From contig CAWBGB010000006.1 of assembly GCA_963788285.1 (NCBI GenBank), forward strand, positions 90,084 through 154,083: a stretch of 64,000 nucleotides of DNA. Direction: 5' to 3'. Source of the stretch: Alicyclobacillus_A sp963788285 (GTDB lineage Bacteria; Bacillota; Bacilli; Alicyclobacillales; Alicyclobacillaceae). This document shows, in pieces, positions 54,760-63,806 of this stretch. A program made the position numbers and the translations under genes. How positions within the stretch are numbered: position 1 is the stretch's first letter; each line of letters opens with the position of its first letter. The notes under the pieces were generated by a model. That model had not been told where the DNA came from. It made no database searches and saw only the letters and a program-made list of their open reading frames with translations.

Positions 54760-54909
54760 TTTACTTCTAGACTTTGGTACGACTTCATATTGCTTTTAAG
54801 TCACCCCTTTTCATAAATCAGGTTTGATTTATCGTCTTGCAATTCACCAATCTCCCTTTTCGAGCCTTTTCCCTAAATCAAGGCGTCGGAACTATGCATC
54901 CCCTTCTGT

Positions 54910-55938
54910 TTGAAGACAAGAAAGGAAGATGATTACATCCAAGAAGAACAAAGCAATTGGAAAAAAGACATTGCTCCTTATCAAAGGTCGGATATCAGAA
55001 AAAGCTTATGGCAGCTTACAAATACCATCGTACCTTTTTTTGTACTGTGGTGCCTAGCTTATCTAAGTCTGTCCGTTTCAATTTGGATTACATTGGCTCT
55101 CACCATTCCAGCAGCCGGGTTTGCGGTGCGGATCTTTATCATATTTCATGACTGCTGCCATCATTCTTTCTTTAAGAGCCGACAGGCCAATGACTTGTCG
55201 GGATCATTACGGGTCTGCTGACCTTCTTCCCGTATCATCAATGGAAGTACGAACACGCCGTTCATCATGCAACAAGCAGTAACTTGAGTCGAAGAGGTAC
55301 AGGGGATATCTGGACGCTTACGGTCGATGAGTATCTGGCATTATCTCCATTACGGCGAATGGTTTATCGAATGTATCGAAACCCGTTTGTGATGTTTGGA
55401 CTTGGGCCCATCTACATTTTGCTGATTCAATACAGGTTTAACAGTAAACGCGCCGGACGAAAAGAGCGATTGAACACTTATGCAACCAATCTTGGACTGG
55501 CCGGTATGATAGGGCTCCTTTGCTGGACATTGGGATGGGATAAATTTCTTCTTGTGCAAGGGCCTATTCTTTACCTTTCAGGCATGGCGGGTATTTGGTT
55601 GTTTTACGTGCAACATCAATTTGAAAACACCTATTTTGAGAAAGCAGAGAATTGGGACTATGTACGTGCGGCCATGGAAGGTAGTTCCTTTTATAAATTA
55701 CCGACAGATCTTGCAATGGATGACGGGAAATATAGGGTTTCATCATATTCACCATCTAAGTTCCCGAGTTCCTAACTATAATCTGCAACGCGTCTACAAA
55801 AATATTCCTTCTATGCGGAATGTTTCATCTGTCGGTTTGCTTTCCAGTTTGCGCTCCCTTCGATATCGTGTCTGGGACGAAGAGAGTAAGAAATTTGTGG
55901 GGTTTAGATCTATTTCGAACCAGAAATCCAAGATGTGA
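54910..55938 (+). pseudogene. des: Membrane fatty acid desaturase (Des type), two frameshifts
   Basis: Acyl-lipid desaturase in three frame pieces. Piece one runs to FHDCCHHSFFKSRQANDL (first His box); after a shift near 55200 the next piece reads GLLTFFPYHQWKYEHAVHHATSS (second box) and continues to SSFYKLP; after a shift near 55715 the end has GNIGFHHIHHLSSRVPNYNL (third box). All eight metal-binding histidines survive, so inactivation is recent or the shifts are sequencing errors. The start is uncertain: a TTG at 54910 without a clear ribosome site. Confidence 0.85.
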
Positions 55939-56099
55939 CCAGTTTTTTATGACGGTTTCACGCTTGATTCTAAGCTTCAACATGATTGATTACACGGAAT
56001 TCGGGAGGACTTCGGACGTTGTGACATGAGAAGTCGAGAGACAGTTGAGGAATATTGTGGTTTAATTGTCCTCGACAAGGATGAAAGGAGAGGTTCAAT

Positions 56100-56351
56100 A
56101 TAGACAAGTACAGGGTGACTGTACATTCGAAGGACGGCTCGACATACTTCTATACAGAAGAGGTCGGCTGCGACAATGAGGAAGCTATGTGGGCTAAGGT
56201 GATGGATGACCTCTCCAAGGCTACATGGGTGAGAGTGGAGAACACGTCGGGAGCGACCGTTGCACTTCGAGGTTCAGAAATAAAAGACTTCGCCATCAAA
56301 CGTCTAACAGACTATGTGAAGGAACCGAGAGCAGACGGACGGCTTTGGTAA
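56100..56351 (+). CDS. Small hypothetical protein, possible ATA start
   Basis: The frame from GTG 56115 gives 78 residues, but the strong site AAAGGAGAGG is placed ideally (six bases) for an ATA codon at 56100, which would add DKYR and give 83 residues. Either AUA is used or an ATG has mutated. The product (TVHSKDGSTYFYTEEVGCDNEEAM; WVRVENTSGATVALRGSEI) looks like a compact alpha/beta domain. Not recognised. A terminator follows. Confidence 0.6.
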   Translation: MDKYRVTVHSKDGSTYFYTEEVGCDNEEAMWAKVMDDLSKATWVRVENTSGATVALRGSEIKDFAIKRLTDYVKEPRADGRLW

Positions 56352-56356
56352 AAGAG

Positions 56357-56383
56357 AAAGGGAGAGCGTATGCTCCCCTTTTT
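56357..56383 (+). terminator. Terminator
   Basis: Imperfect stem AAGGGAG-GC/GC-TCCCCTT with a short loop and a TTTTT tail, six bases after the preceding small gene. Confidence 0.7.
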
Positions 56384-56655
56384 ATTTCTTACGATAGAGT
56401 GTGATGAGGTCATCATGGGTCGAGACCAACAGGAGCGACTAACAGGATAGATGTTAGCGTACGATTTTTTCCGTTTCGTGAGGTGACCCCAAAAACAGCG
56501 GGGATACGAACAACGCTAAACGCTTCAATATGCTGATGTTAGTTCAAGAAGGCTACATAGTCATAATGAACGACACCGGCCCCATTTCGCACGTCGTGGA
56601 TTACACTGAATCTATCGAAAACAGTGCAGAGCCACATACGAAAGGGGCCGATACT

Positions 56656-57783
56656 ATGAAGAGTATCACAAAGTTCGTTGGTTTGGATGTGTCCAAGGAG
56701 AAAATAGCAGTTGCAGTCGCGGACGAAGGACGGGGTGAGCCCAGGTTCATTGGGATGTTTCCTCACACGGTAGAGGCCGTACGAAACCTCGTACGTCAAC
56801 TCGACGGAGAGGGAGTAAAACTGGAGTTCTGTTATGAGGCTGGGCCCACAGGATACGGATTATATCGTTTGTTACGTGCGATGGACATTTGCTGTACGGT
56901 CGTTGCTCCGTCTCTCATCCCAGCTCGTCAAGGAGATCGAGTAAAAACGGACCGTCGAGACGCATTGCGACTGGCGAAGTTGTTTCGAGCTGGCGAATTG
57001 GTGGCCGTGTACGTCCCCAGTGAAGAAAATGAATCACTTAGGGATTTGGTTCGGGCACGGGAGGATGCAGTAGAAGACCGTATGCGAGCAAGAAACAGGA
57101 TATCCAAGTTCCTACTTCGACACAATCGTCATCCTAAGACACGTCTCCGAGCATGGGGAAGCATGCATCGGCGGTGGTTGGACAGTCTTCAGTGGACGGA
57201 CAGACGAGAGCAAGTGGTGTTTCAGGAGTATCTGCATCACCTAGACGAAATTGAGGGTCGTTTAAAGCGTCTGGATGCTGCGATTCATCTGGAGGCGACA
57301 GAAAGCGAGAGAGCTCCGGTTATCCGAGCGTTGCAGACGCTGCGCGGTGTGGCAGAGGTAACAGCTACCTCTTTGGTTGCAGAGATTGGGGAGTTTAGAA
57401 GATTCCGCAACCCCAAGCAGCTCATGGCTTATGCAGGGCTGGTCCCGAGAGAGTACTCGAGTGGTTCGTCTCGATGGCAAGGAAGTATCACGAAGGCAGG
57501 AAACTCACACCTAAGACGGGTTCTGGGTGAGGCCGCATGGAGTTACCGATACAAGCCAGCTGTGAAAAGAGCGATAAAGAAGCGTCAAGAAGGGCAGAGT
57601 CCACGGATACAGGATATGGCCTGGCGAGCGCAGGACAGGCTTCATCGGAAGTATATGAGAATGGTCTCCCGAGGGAAAAACCACAATGTGGCTGTCACCT
57701 CAGTGGCTAGAGAATTGTTGGGATTTATATGGGCGATTGGATGTGAGGCGGAGAGACAGATGGAAACCTCCACTCCTGTATAA
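56656..57783 (+). CDS. IS110/IS1111-family transposase
   Basis: 375 residues from ATG 56656 (AAAGGGG upstream). RuvC-like DEDD domain: FVGLDVSKEK, CYEAGPTGYGLYR and KTDRRDALRLAKL. Tnp20 domain: LQTLRGVAEVTATSLVAEIG and MAYAGLVPREYSSGSSRW, with candidate active-site serines. Full length, no frameshift. The longer open frame upstream is not needed. Confidence 0.92.
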   Translation: MKSITKFVGLDVSKEKIAVAVADEGRGEPRFIGMFPHTVEAVRNLVRQLDGEGVKLEFCYEAGPTGYGLYRLLRAMDICCTVVAPSLIPARQGDRVKTDRRDALRLAKLFRAGELVAVYVPSEENESLRDLVRAREDAVEDRMRARNRISKFLLRHNRHPKTRLRAWGSMHRRWLDSLQWTDRREQVVFQEYLHHLDEIEGRLKRLDAAIHLEATESERAPVIRALQTLRGVAEVTATSLVAEIGEFRRFRNPKQLMAYAGLVPREYSSGSSRWQGSITKAGNSHLRRVLGEAAWSYRYKPAVKRAIKKRQEGQSPRIQDMAWRAQDRLHRKYMRMVSRGKNHNVAVTSVARELLGFIWAIGCEAERQMETSTPV

Positions 57784-57894
57784 CCGAGTCAAAGTAAAAG
57801 TTGACGAAGACTGTTACTGTTTGAGGAACAGGGTTGAAGGTCGGGCCTGAAGGCACAGGAATCCGGTACGGGGAAACCTCGTCGTCCGTTTGTG

Positions 57895-58000
57895 CAAGGC
57901 AAAATGGTCCTCACGCACGTACATAGTCCGAGGCAGCCCCTTGACGGAGGTACGAAATGCGGTAACCAACCCGCGAATATCAGTGTGCCAACCGTCGACG
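57895..58000 (+). ncRNA. Candidate guide (seek/bridge) RNA of the IS1111-type element
   Basis: The 9-mer TACATAGTC at 57920-57928 repeats the sequence immediately left of the element (56554-56562), as expected of a left-target guide. Sixteen bases later GGTAC closes a possible loop and a GCGG/CCGC hairpin follows; AATATC near 57976 matches the right tip CATATC. RNA boundaries are not defined. Confidence 0.45.
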
Positions 58001-58091
58001 AACCTTGCCTTCGGGCCGGGCTTTCAACCTCACCACGACACGGGGCTTGACAGGTGTCGTTCATATCAATGAATGTTATTGGACCCGCGTT

Positions 58092-58127
58092 CTTATTGTG
58101 CTAACGGGCAGCATTAGTTGAATAAGG
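58092..58127. repeat. Palindromic repeat, related to 53890-53926
   Basis: CTTATT...AATAAG enclosing CTAACGGGCAGCATTAG. Lies 24 bases beyond the right end of the IS1111-type element. Confidence 0.45.
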
Positions 58128-58370
58128 TGTAGCGTTAATCAGGGGTTTCTTAGGGAATGGCTCTATAAGATTTGTTGCTGCTATTTCAACGTTGGTTATA
58201 TGGTATTTTTATTCTTTATTGGAAATTACCATTGCGGAACTGTAAACGACTTTGTTATATCTAAGTAGACTACTCTATGTCACCACGAAGGGGTACTCCA
58301 ATGGAAACGGATGAAGAAATGTTATTCCCAGGGCCTATTTGTAGAATGATAAATAGAAGGAGTGAAATAC

Positions 58371-58907
58371 ATGAATATAAAATATGAGATTATACCTAAT
58401 GAAAAAGCTGAATACTGTAGAGAGTTATGCAATGAACTCATGGTCTTTCAAAAGTCAAAGGCACATATTAAACCAGAATTGTTTGACAGCATGAATTTTG
58501 ATACACGAATGATTCCTTCTATGAAAAGTGCAATACACAATTATATTGTGGTTGCTAAAGATGATGATAAAATAGTTGGTTATGTATATTCTAACATCTC
58601 TCCCAAAGAAACATATACAAAGGAGTACAATGATTTTGCCACTTTTTTTGACCTTTCTTCTGTTAGCAGAAATAATGTAGGTTGCTTATCCCAGTTTTAT
58701 ATTAAAGAAGAGTACAGACAAAAAGGGATTGGATCAGTACTTTTCGATATGTCAATGAAATGGTTGAATCAATTTGATGATGTCGATGATTATTTTATCT
58801 TTGTTTCAAATGGCAATAATGACGCTTTGGAGTTTTATAAACGAAAAGGATTTGTTGTTAGCCATGAAATATTGGATGGTTTTATAACTGTTTTACGAAA
58901 TAAATAA
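58371..58907 (+). CDS. GNAT-family N-acetyltransferase
   Basis: 178 residues with the acetyl-CoA-binding motif A region FYIKEEYRQKGIGSVLFDMSM (Q/R-x-x-G-x-G/A) and a C-terminal NNDALEFYKRKGF. GGAGTG precedes the ATG. Substrate unknown. Strongly AT-rich compared with the main genome segment, and next to an IS, so probably acquired horizontally. 303 bases of AT-rich DNA without a gene precede it. Confidence 0.85.
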   Translation: MNIKYEIIPNEKAEYCRELCNELMVFQKSKAHIKPELFDSMNFDTRMIPSMKSAIHNYIVVAKDDDKIVGYVYSNISPKETYTKEYNDFATFFDLSSVSRNNVGCLSQFYIKEEYRQKGIGSVLFDMSMKWLNQFDDVDDYFIFVSNGNNDALEFYKRKGFVVSHEILDGFITVLRNK

Positions 58908-59161
58908 TTCCCAATTCCATTGGTACAAAGGACTGCGGCATATGTGGAGGGTGTGTCAATCCTTTTACGTAAACTCTGTTGAGCGAATTTGGCGGATCTA
59001 ATGAGTGCAAAGAAGGTATATGGCCATGACGCCTCCAGAAGTGGAAACGGCCCACCCCGACTCACTTCAGTGAGAGGCGTGGTGATCTCTGTTTGAGGAT
59101 ATTGCACCATAAAATGGATAAACTAGCTTTAATGACTGCACCTTTGTAGAGGAGTTACATC

Positions 59162-60410
59162 ATGCACCGCTCAGCCACTGGCTGGAAACTTACGCTTCTG
59201 CTGTTTTTTCTCACATCCGCTATAGAGTCCTACGGGTACAGTCATTTGGGCTCATTCTTGCCCGTCTATTTACAAAGTATGCAGGTTCACGATACGACGA
59301 CGTGGGTGGGGGTTCTAAACGCCATCACGTTTGTCTTCGGACTGCCGCTCGTACCTTTGTGGGGCGCTTGGGCGAATCGGTACGGTGGTAAGGCTATTAT
59401 CATCCGCAGTGCCTATGTAGAGGCGCTCGTGTTCTCCGTACTCGGGTTCAGCCACACACTTCCAGGCGCTGTCATCGCGATGTCGATGGTGGGCTTTCAA
59501 CTAGGAAACACTGGAATCATGTTGTCATCGATCCGCCGGCTGGTTCCGAATGATCAAGTAGGTTCTGCCGTTTCTGCGTTCAGCGTTGCGTCTCCAGTGG
59601 GGATGGCGCTCGGACCGCTGATTGGTGGATGGTTGGTGAATGCAACGGCGCTCACTTTGCATGATCTATACTTTATAGATGCTTTGCTGTCGGTGCTGAC
59701 TGGGACAATGCTTCTGTTCTTCTATCAGGAAGCGCCCCATATACCTGCTGTCTCAAATTTTCATGTGGAATCGGCTTGGAGCACCGCGTGGAAGTCTGTA
59801 CGTTTTACGTTTAGTTTGTCTGTGACGTGGATCCTGTTTGGTATCTACTTACTATTGATGGTAGCGCGGCAAATGGTGAATCCATATGTACCTGTCGCCA
59901 TTGAGCAGATCTATCGAAATCACGGGGGTCTTACCATCGCGATTGGCGGAATGATGGGGCTTACGGCGCTGGTGGGGGCGGTGATTACCATAGTGGCAGG
60001 GCGCATTGGTGACGGGGTGGGCTTCACGAATACTCGCCATTGCGTTTATCGTCAACATTCCTGCCGCTGCGTTGCTGGGATTTAGCCACCACCTACTCTG
60101 GTTTGGTCTTCTCCTCACGTTGTACAGTGCGGCAGTCAGCATCAGCGGGGCGATGATTTTTGTGTTGTTCTCGACACGCATCCCACAATCACACCGCAGC
60201 ACAGCCTTGAACCTCGTCCAGCTTCCCATGTATCTGGGCGGAATTGTAGGACCGCTCCTAGCTTCGGAATTGACTCACTTTGGAGTTGTTGGTCCATTTA
60301 TCGGAGCAGCAGTCGTTTCCTTTATTGGACTCTGTATCATTATGTATACATTGTGTCGCAAAGGGTACATACTGGAGAGAAATTTGGATGCCCATACGAC
60401 ATCGTTTTAG
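59162..60410 (+). pseudogene. MFS transporter with one frameshift
   Basis: Major facilitator of 12 spans, similar in layout to multidrug exporters. The first frame covers about nine spans, from LTLLLFFLTSAIESYGYSHL to VAGRIGDG; near 60020 the frame changes and the rest (WASRILAIAFIVNIPAAALL to RKGYILERNLDAHTTSF) continues in another frame. The sequence is otherwise well preserved. GAGGAG precedes the ATG. Recent inactivation or sequencing error. Confidence 0.8.
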
Positions 60411-61092
60411 TCCTGATCGCCTTTAAACGAGCTATATTCCAGCTATCGATTACCTATATACGTGAGGATCTGACCCACGCAAAAATCCTGTAAACGAGTT
60501 CGTGAATCTATATCCAATTGCTCTGTTTTATTGGACTGACGGGGGATTAGGCGACAGAAGAAACCGTTCAGTAAATTGAATAGATATGCAGAACACGGAA
60601 TATCACAGCGTGGCGCTTTTCTGCATTTTTAAGTTGCGGAAAACACCAAGGTCTATACAACACTTTGATCAATCATTAAAGGAGCCCTCATGCGATTTCC
60701 TTGAGGGCTCCTTTAATGATCGTAAAGCTCGCAGGAATAAAAAAAGAGCCGTTGACATTCCATAGCTGGTCTCTAGCCGGGTGATGTGACCGCCACGCCC
60801 TTTCGTACGAACGGCACCTATTGGACCAAAAAAGTAGGGGACTGGCCGCACTTTGGCTGGTTGCAACGTCTGGCGCAATTAAGTGCTTTGCATCACGAAA
60901 AAAGTTTTGACCACAGATCTGCGCCGAAAGCGAAAGAAGCTAGTATTTTGTTTAGTCGATTTATGGGGAATTTATCTCACTATTGCCTATTTAGGCTGGG
61001 GCATGGTATCTTTATCCCACACGTAGAGGTCCGAGGAACAAAAAAGCCCGTCTAACCTTCTGAAAGGAGAGATTGAAAGGAGAGAAGGGTAT
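60411..61092 (+). other. Gene-poor interval with a long perfect hairpin
   Basis: Contains a 19-bp perfect inverted repeat (60672-60690 with 60702-60720) but no gene I can support. A plus-strand frame at 60786-61055 (YWTKKVGDWPHFGWLQRL) has no start signal. Confidence 0.4.
60672..60720. repeat. Perfect inverted repeat, 19-bp stem
   Basis: ATCATTAAAGGAGCCCTCA and its exact complement around an 11-base loop. It has no following T tract, but the AAAGGAG/CTCCTTT outer part could let it act as a two-way terminator for the genes on both sides. Confidence 0.7.
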
Positions 61093-61251
61093 ATGCCAAA
61101 CCGTAAGTTAAGGATTTTCTTTGACATACTTGGGCTGATAATTGTTATAGTATCAGTTTGGATGTCGTCCGGCTTTGCTGCGGCTCTTGCAGTGGTATCT
61201 GGAATCCTAGCCGTTCTCGCATTGATGCATGACTCAAATTGGAAATTTTAA
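61093..61251 (+). CDS. Small two-span membrane protein, 52 residues
   Basis: MPNRKLRIFFDILGLIIVIVS begins a product with two hydrophobic stretches (second: AAALAVVSGILAVLALM) and a polar end HDSNWKF. AAAGGAGAGAAGG lies just upstream of the ATG. Followed by a terminator-like hairpin. It is not assigned to a family. Confidence 0.6.
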   Translation: MPNRKLRIFFDILGLIIVIVSVWMSSGFAAALAVVSGILAVLALMHDSNWKF

Positions 61252-61308
61252 TTGATTTTCTACCAATCGCTTTTGGGGGAGAGCGTTGGTGTTGTAAGAC
61301 CTATATGT

Positions 61309-61378
61309 CACGTTATGGGACAAGCTGGACGGGCTTTGCACACCCCTCACCTCTGTCACTCATAGCGTGGTTTTTTTT
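61309..61378 (+). terminator. Probable terminator of the 52-residue membrane protein gene
   Basis: CACGTTATGGGAC pairs with GTCACTCATAGCGTG through G-U pairs and a small bulge, followed by eight T. Confidence 0.5.
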
Positions 61379-62469
61379 GCCCGATATACGAGTGTAAAAC
61401 GTCGGTACGGCGTTTTACAAGAAATCTTACAATTGAATAATATACATTACAGGTGTCCAGTGCAATAGTATTTATAATACATTTTAATGCTTTTTCATCG
61501 CATTTATCCCTTTTTTAATCTTCATTTATCACTTTTATTCTTCATTTACTCCTTTTTGCACCGTTTTTACCCCAGGCCTTCACTTCTTACACCCATCTAT
61601 AGTTCGTCTCGGCTTGGGCTTGGAGTAAGCTCCGCCAGAATACGGGCGAGACGGAGGACCTTCTCGCAAAGCGCAGGTCGCATCCAGTCTTCACGGGTAC
61701 TCGCCGAGTAACTGATCTCACAAAGACTATAGGAATCAGCAAGACCACGTTGTATAGATACATCAAGGAACGGAGTAACGTGCAATAACGTTTATTGGAT
61801 TGAACCGAAACAGTATTCCTTGCTCCACTCGTTCGTCTTCAACGCCTCCTAGACGCCCACACACAACCACCGACAAAGCCAATACAGAATGCACACCATG
61901 TGAGAAGTATTGTAATGCACCACATGATTTCTTCCCCCTAACGAACGGTATGTCAAAAGAACACCATTTCCTCGAAAAAGCGCTGGTGGCCGTCCAGGGG
62001 TCAGCTATTAAGTGTCTGCCGCTTTGTCCGTTCTTCGTTAGATCCGGATACAGCCCTTTCTCGTAAAGTTTCTTATAAACCAATTTGTTAATGATGTAGT
62101 AAACAAAAGGCCGCCGGTTGCCTTGGACGACCTTCTAAGAAAGATTATGACTGAAACAATGATGAGGAACACATATCTTGTTCGGAAAATTTTGTCGACA
62201 TGTTAGAACAATACCTAGGGCGATTATCCAACCTACGTCCGTAAATATATTGAGCACACTTCTGACCAAATGGCACCTTTGTACCAGGTGTATCTTTTCA
62301 ATTCACAAAAATAGCTTCAACCTGTGGCAAACAAGTCGAAGCAAGGAAAGAGGAAAGAAGGCGGAGTGTGAACTTACAGAATTATAGTCGGGACTCACTT
62401 ATCCTAATACACTGTATATCACAACATTTCGAATTTTAAAAGCCGTTATGGACACGCAAAAGACTGTCT
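61379..62469. other. Non-coding interval
   Basis: About 1.1 kb with no supported gene. The left part is pyrimidine-rich (61490-61570). Overlapping opposite frames at 61763-62083 and 61800-62066 have no ribosome sites or family resemblance. Confidence 0.4.
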
Positions 62470-62664
62470 TCAAAATTCGAGTCTTTGGTCGGCATCCTGG
62501 TACCTTCTTGCCGTTGTGCTTGTTCTCAACGCTTCAACGGCTATGTCCGACAAGATTATTTTCTTTATCTGATTAACTTCTTCATGTGGTATTCCGGCCT
62601 CTTTCATCCGCAATTCCAGATATTCTTCCTCCGACAGATCAGCTAAACTAAACAGACCAGACAT
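62470..62664 (-). CDS. Small hypothetical protein, 64 residues
   Basis: Starts at ATG 62664 after AAGGGGGAG. The product (SGLFSLADLSEEEYLELRM; IPHEEVNQIKKIILSDIAVEAL) is helical and acidic in the first half, like small regulatory or antitoxin-type proteins, but no family is recognised and no toxin-like partner is adjacent. Confidence 0.55.
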   Translation of the reverse strand: MSGLFSLADLSEEEYLELRMKEAGIPHEEVNQIKKIILSDIAVEALRTSTTARRYQDADQRLEF

Positions 62665-63053
62665 TCGACTCCCCCTTACAATTCTACGTTTTACAGTAAG
62701 CAAGTTAATCGTACCACCGTTTGCCGTCGAGAGTTGTCGAAGTCTGTCCGACATAGAATTATCACCACCAATCGTAAAGTCTCATATGGCGATATAAATT
62801 CAGAGCTTGGATAGAAAGAAGGGTAAGCCTAGACCCGGTGCCGTCGCCAAAGAAGTGATGACGAAAATAGGTTGTGGGGGTGACCTTATTCGCCATTTGC
62901 TTTAAGATCACGCCTAACCCGTGCTGAAAAGGTAACTGTTTCCCGGATTCGTTTAACGTGGTTGGTTCAAGCGACACGTATGGTTGTTACCATAACGCGC
63001 CTTATTGGACGCGTTGTATCGCGAACAAGTAACTTAGCCGAGGGAGCAAGCAA
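62665..63053. other. Interval without a clear gene
   Basis: A minus-strand frame (62762-62977, containing GVILKQMANKVTPTTYFRHHFFGDGTG) reads like protein but has only a GTG start without a ribosome site; it may be a gene fragment. Confidence 0.3.
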
Positions 63054-63210
63054 ATGAAGAAAATCATGTTTACCGGTGGTGGGTCTGCTGGACATGTAAC
63101 TGTAAATATCGCTTTATTCCCTCGATTCCTTAAGGATGGATGGTCGGTTGTGTATATAGGGTCCGAAAACGGAATTGAGAAGCAGTTGGTTAAAGCTAAG
63201 AACATCAGAT
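63054..63210 (+). pseudogene. Truncated MurG-like glycosyltransferase gene
   Basis: MKKIMFTGGGSAGHVTVNIAL then GWSVVYIGSENGIEKQLV is the N-terminus of a MurG-type UDP-GlcNAc transferase (lipid II synthesis), with a good ribosome site GAGGGAG. Similarity stops after about 52 residues; the frame continues as unrelated hydrophobic sequence and runs antisense into the BdbC gene. The remaining ~300 residues are missing. Confidence 0.75.
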
Positions 63211-63281
63211 ATATGAGGGTTTTGCACAATTCGATTTTTGTGGTCCAACGCAGCATATATAGTGTTTTCAAGTTATATAAA

Positions 63282-63297
63282 ACGCTATATATAGCGT
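63282..63297. repeat. Perfect 16-bp palindrome
   Basis: ACGCTATATATAGCGT, just after the truncated MurG-like part and 45 bases from the 3' end of bdbC. It may mark the deletion endpoint. Confidence 0.5.
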
Positions 63298-63341
63298 GTA
63301 TGACGTTCGTATTGTTAATTCTTCAAAACACTCAGTTTAAT

Positions 63342-63794
63342 TTAGATGACGCGCTTTTGCACGGGCTCTTTCAAATTTTGCACGCTCGGGGTGCGTATGA
63401 GTCCTCCACGGGCTACATCGACGGCCACAATGCCCGCAAAGGCCAGGAACGCCAACAGAGGCGGTGTAATGAAGCCGAACAGATCAAACTCTGGCACCGC
63501 GCACGACACGAAGGATGATGTGCAGACCAAGGCATGATCAGCTGTGGGTACGATTTGAAGGATGTAGTGGTACAGTGAGATACACAGACCAATGATGGCG
63601 AGTGGTAGGGTGTATACCCTAGAAGGGATCCGCCGGATCAGTGACACGATGGATATCAAGGCGATTGGATACATGCAAATCCTCTCGTACCAACAGAGAT
63701 CACATGGAATCCAACCCAGCCAAACGCTCCAATACAGGCTGACAGAGGTAGCAATCATCGAAATGATCATTCGCAACAGGGCTTGTTTTCTCAT
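63342..63794 (-). CDS. bdbC: Disulfide bond formation protein BdbC (DsbB family)
   Basis: 150-residue quinone-dependent membrane oxidase with four spans that reoxidises an extracellular thiol oxidase. The first cysteine pair is PCDLCWYERI, the second is CTSSFVSCAVPEFD. ATG 63794 lies behind AGGAGAG. Its stop lies close to the truncated MurG-like gene on the other strand. The partner gene ends 13 bases upstream. Confidence 0.92.
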   Translation of the reverse strand: MRKQALLRMIISMIATSVSLYWSVWLGWIPCDLCWYERICMYPIALISIVSLIRRIPSRVYTLPLAIIGLCISLYHYILQIVPTADHALVCTSSFVSCAVPEFDLFGFITPPLLAFLAFAGIVAVDVARGGLIRTPSVQNLKEPVQKRVI

Positions 63795-63806
63795 CAATCT
63801 CTCCTA

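Larger units (their letters stand above)
56563..58067 (+). mobile_element. IS1111-type IS110-family element
   Basis: About 1.5 kb with sub-terminal inverted repeats ATGAACGACACC (56566-56577) and GGTGTCGTTCAT (58053-58064), the hallmark of the IS1111 group. TC occurs just outside the left repeat (56561-56562) and at the right tip (58066-58067) and may be the core dinucleotide. The non-coding part lies downstream of the transposase, again as in IS1111. Exact ends are an estimate within a few bases. Confidence 0.78.

Noticed and set aside
61763..62083. Opposing frames of about 100 and 88 codons
   Set aside because: No start signals, no family resemblance, and neither frame has biased codon use.
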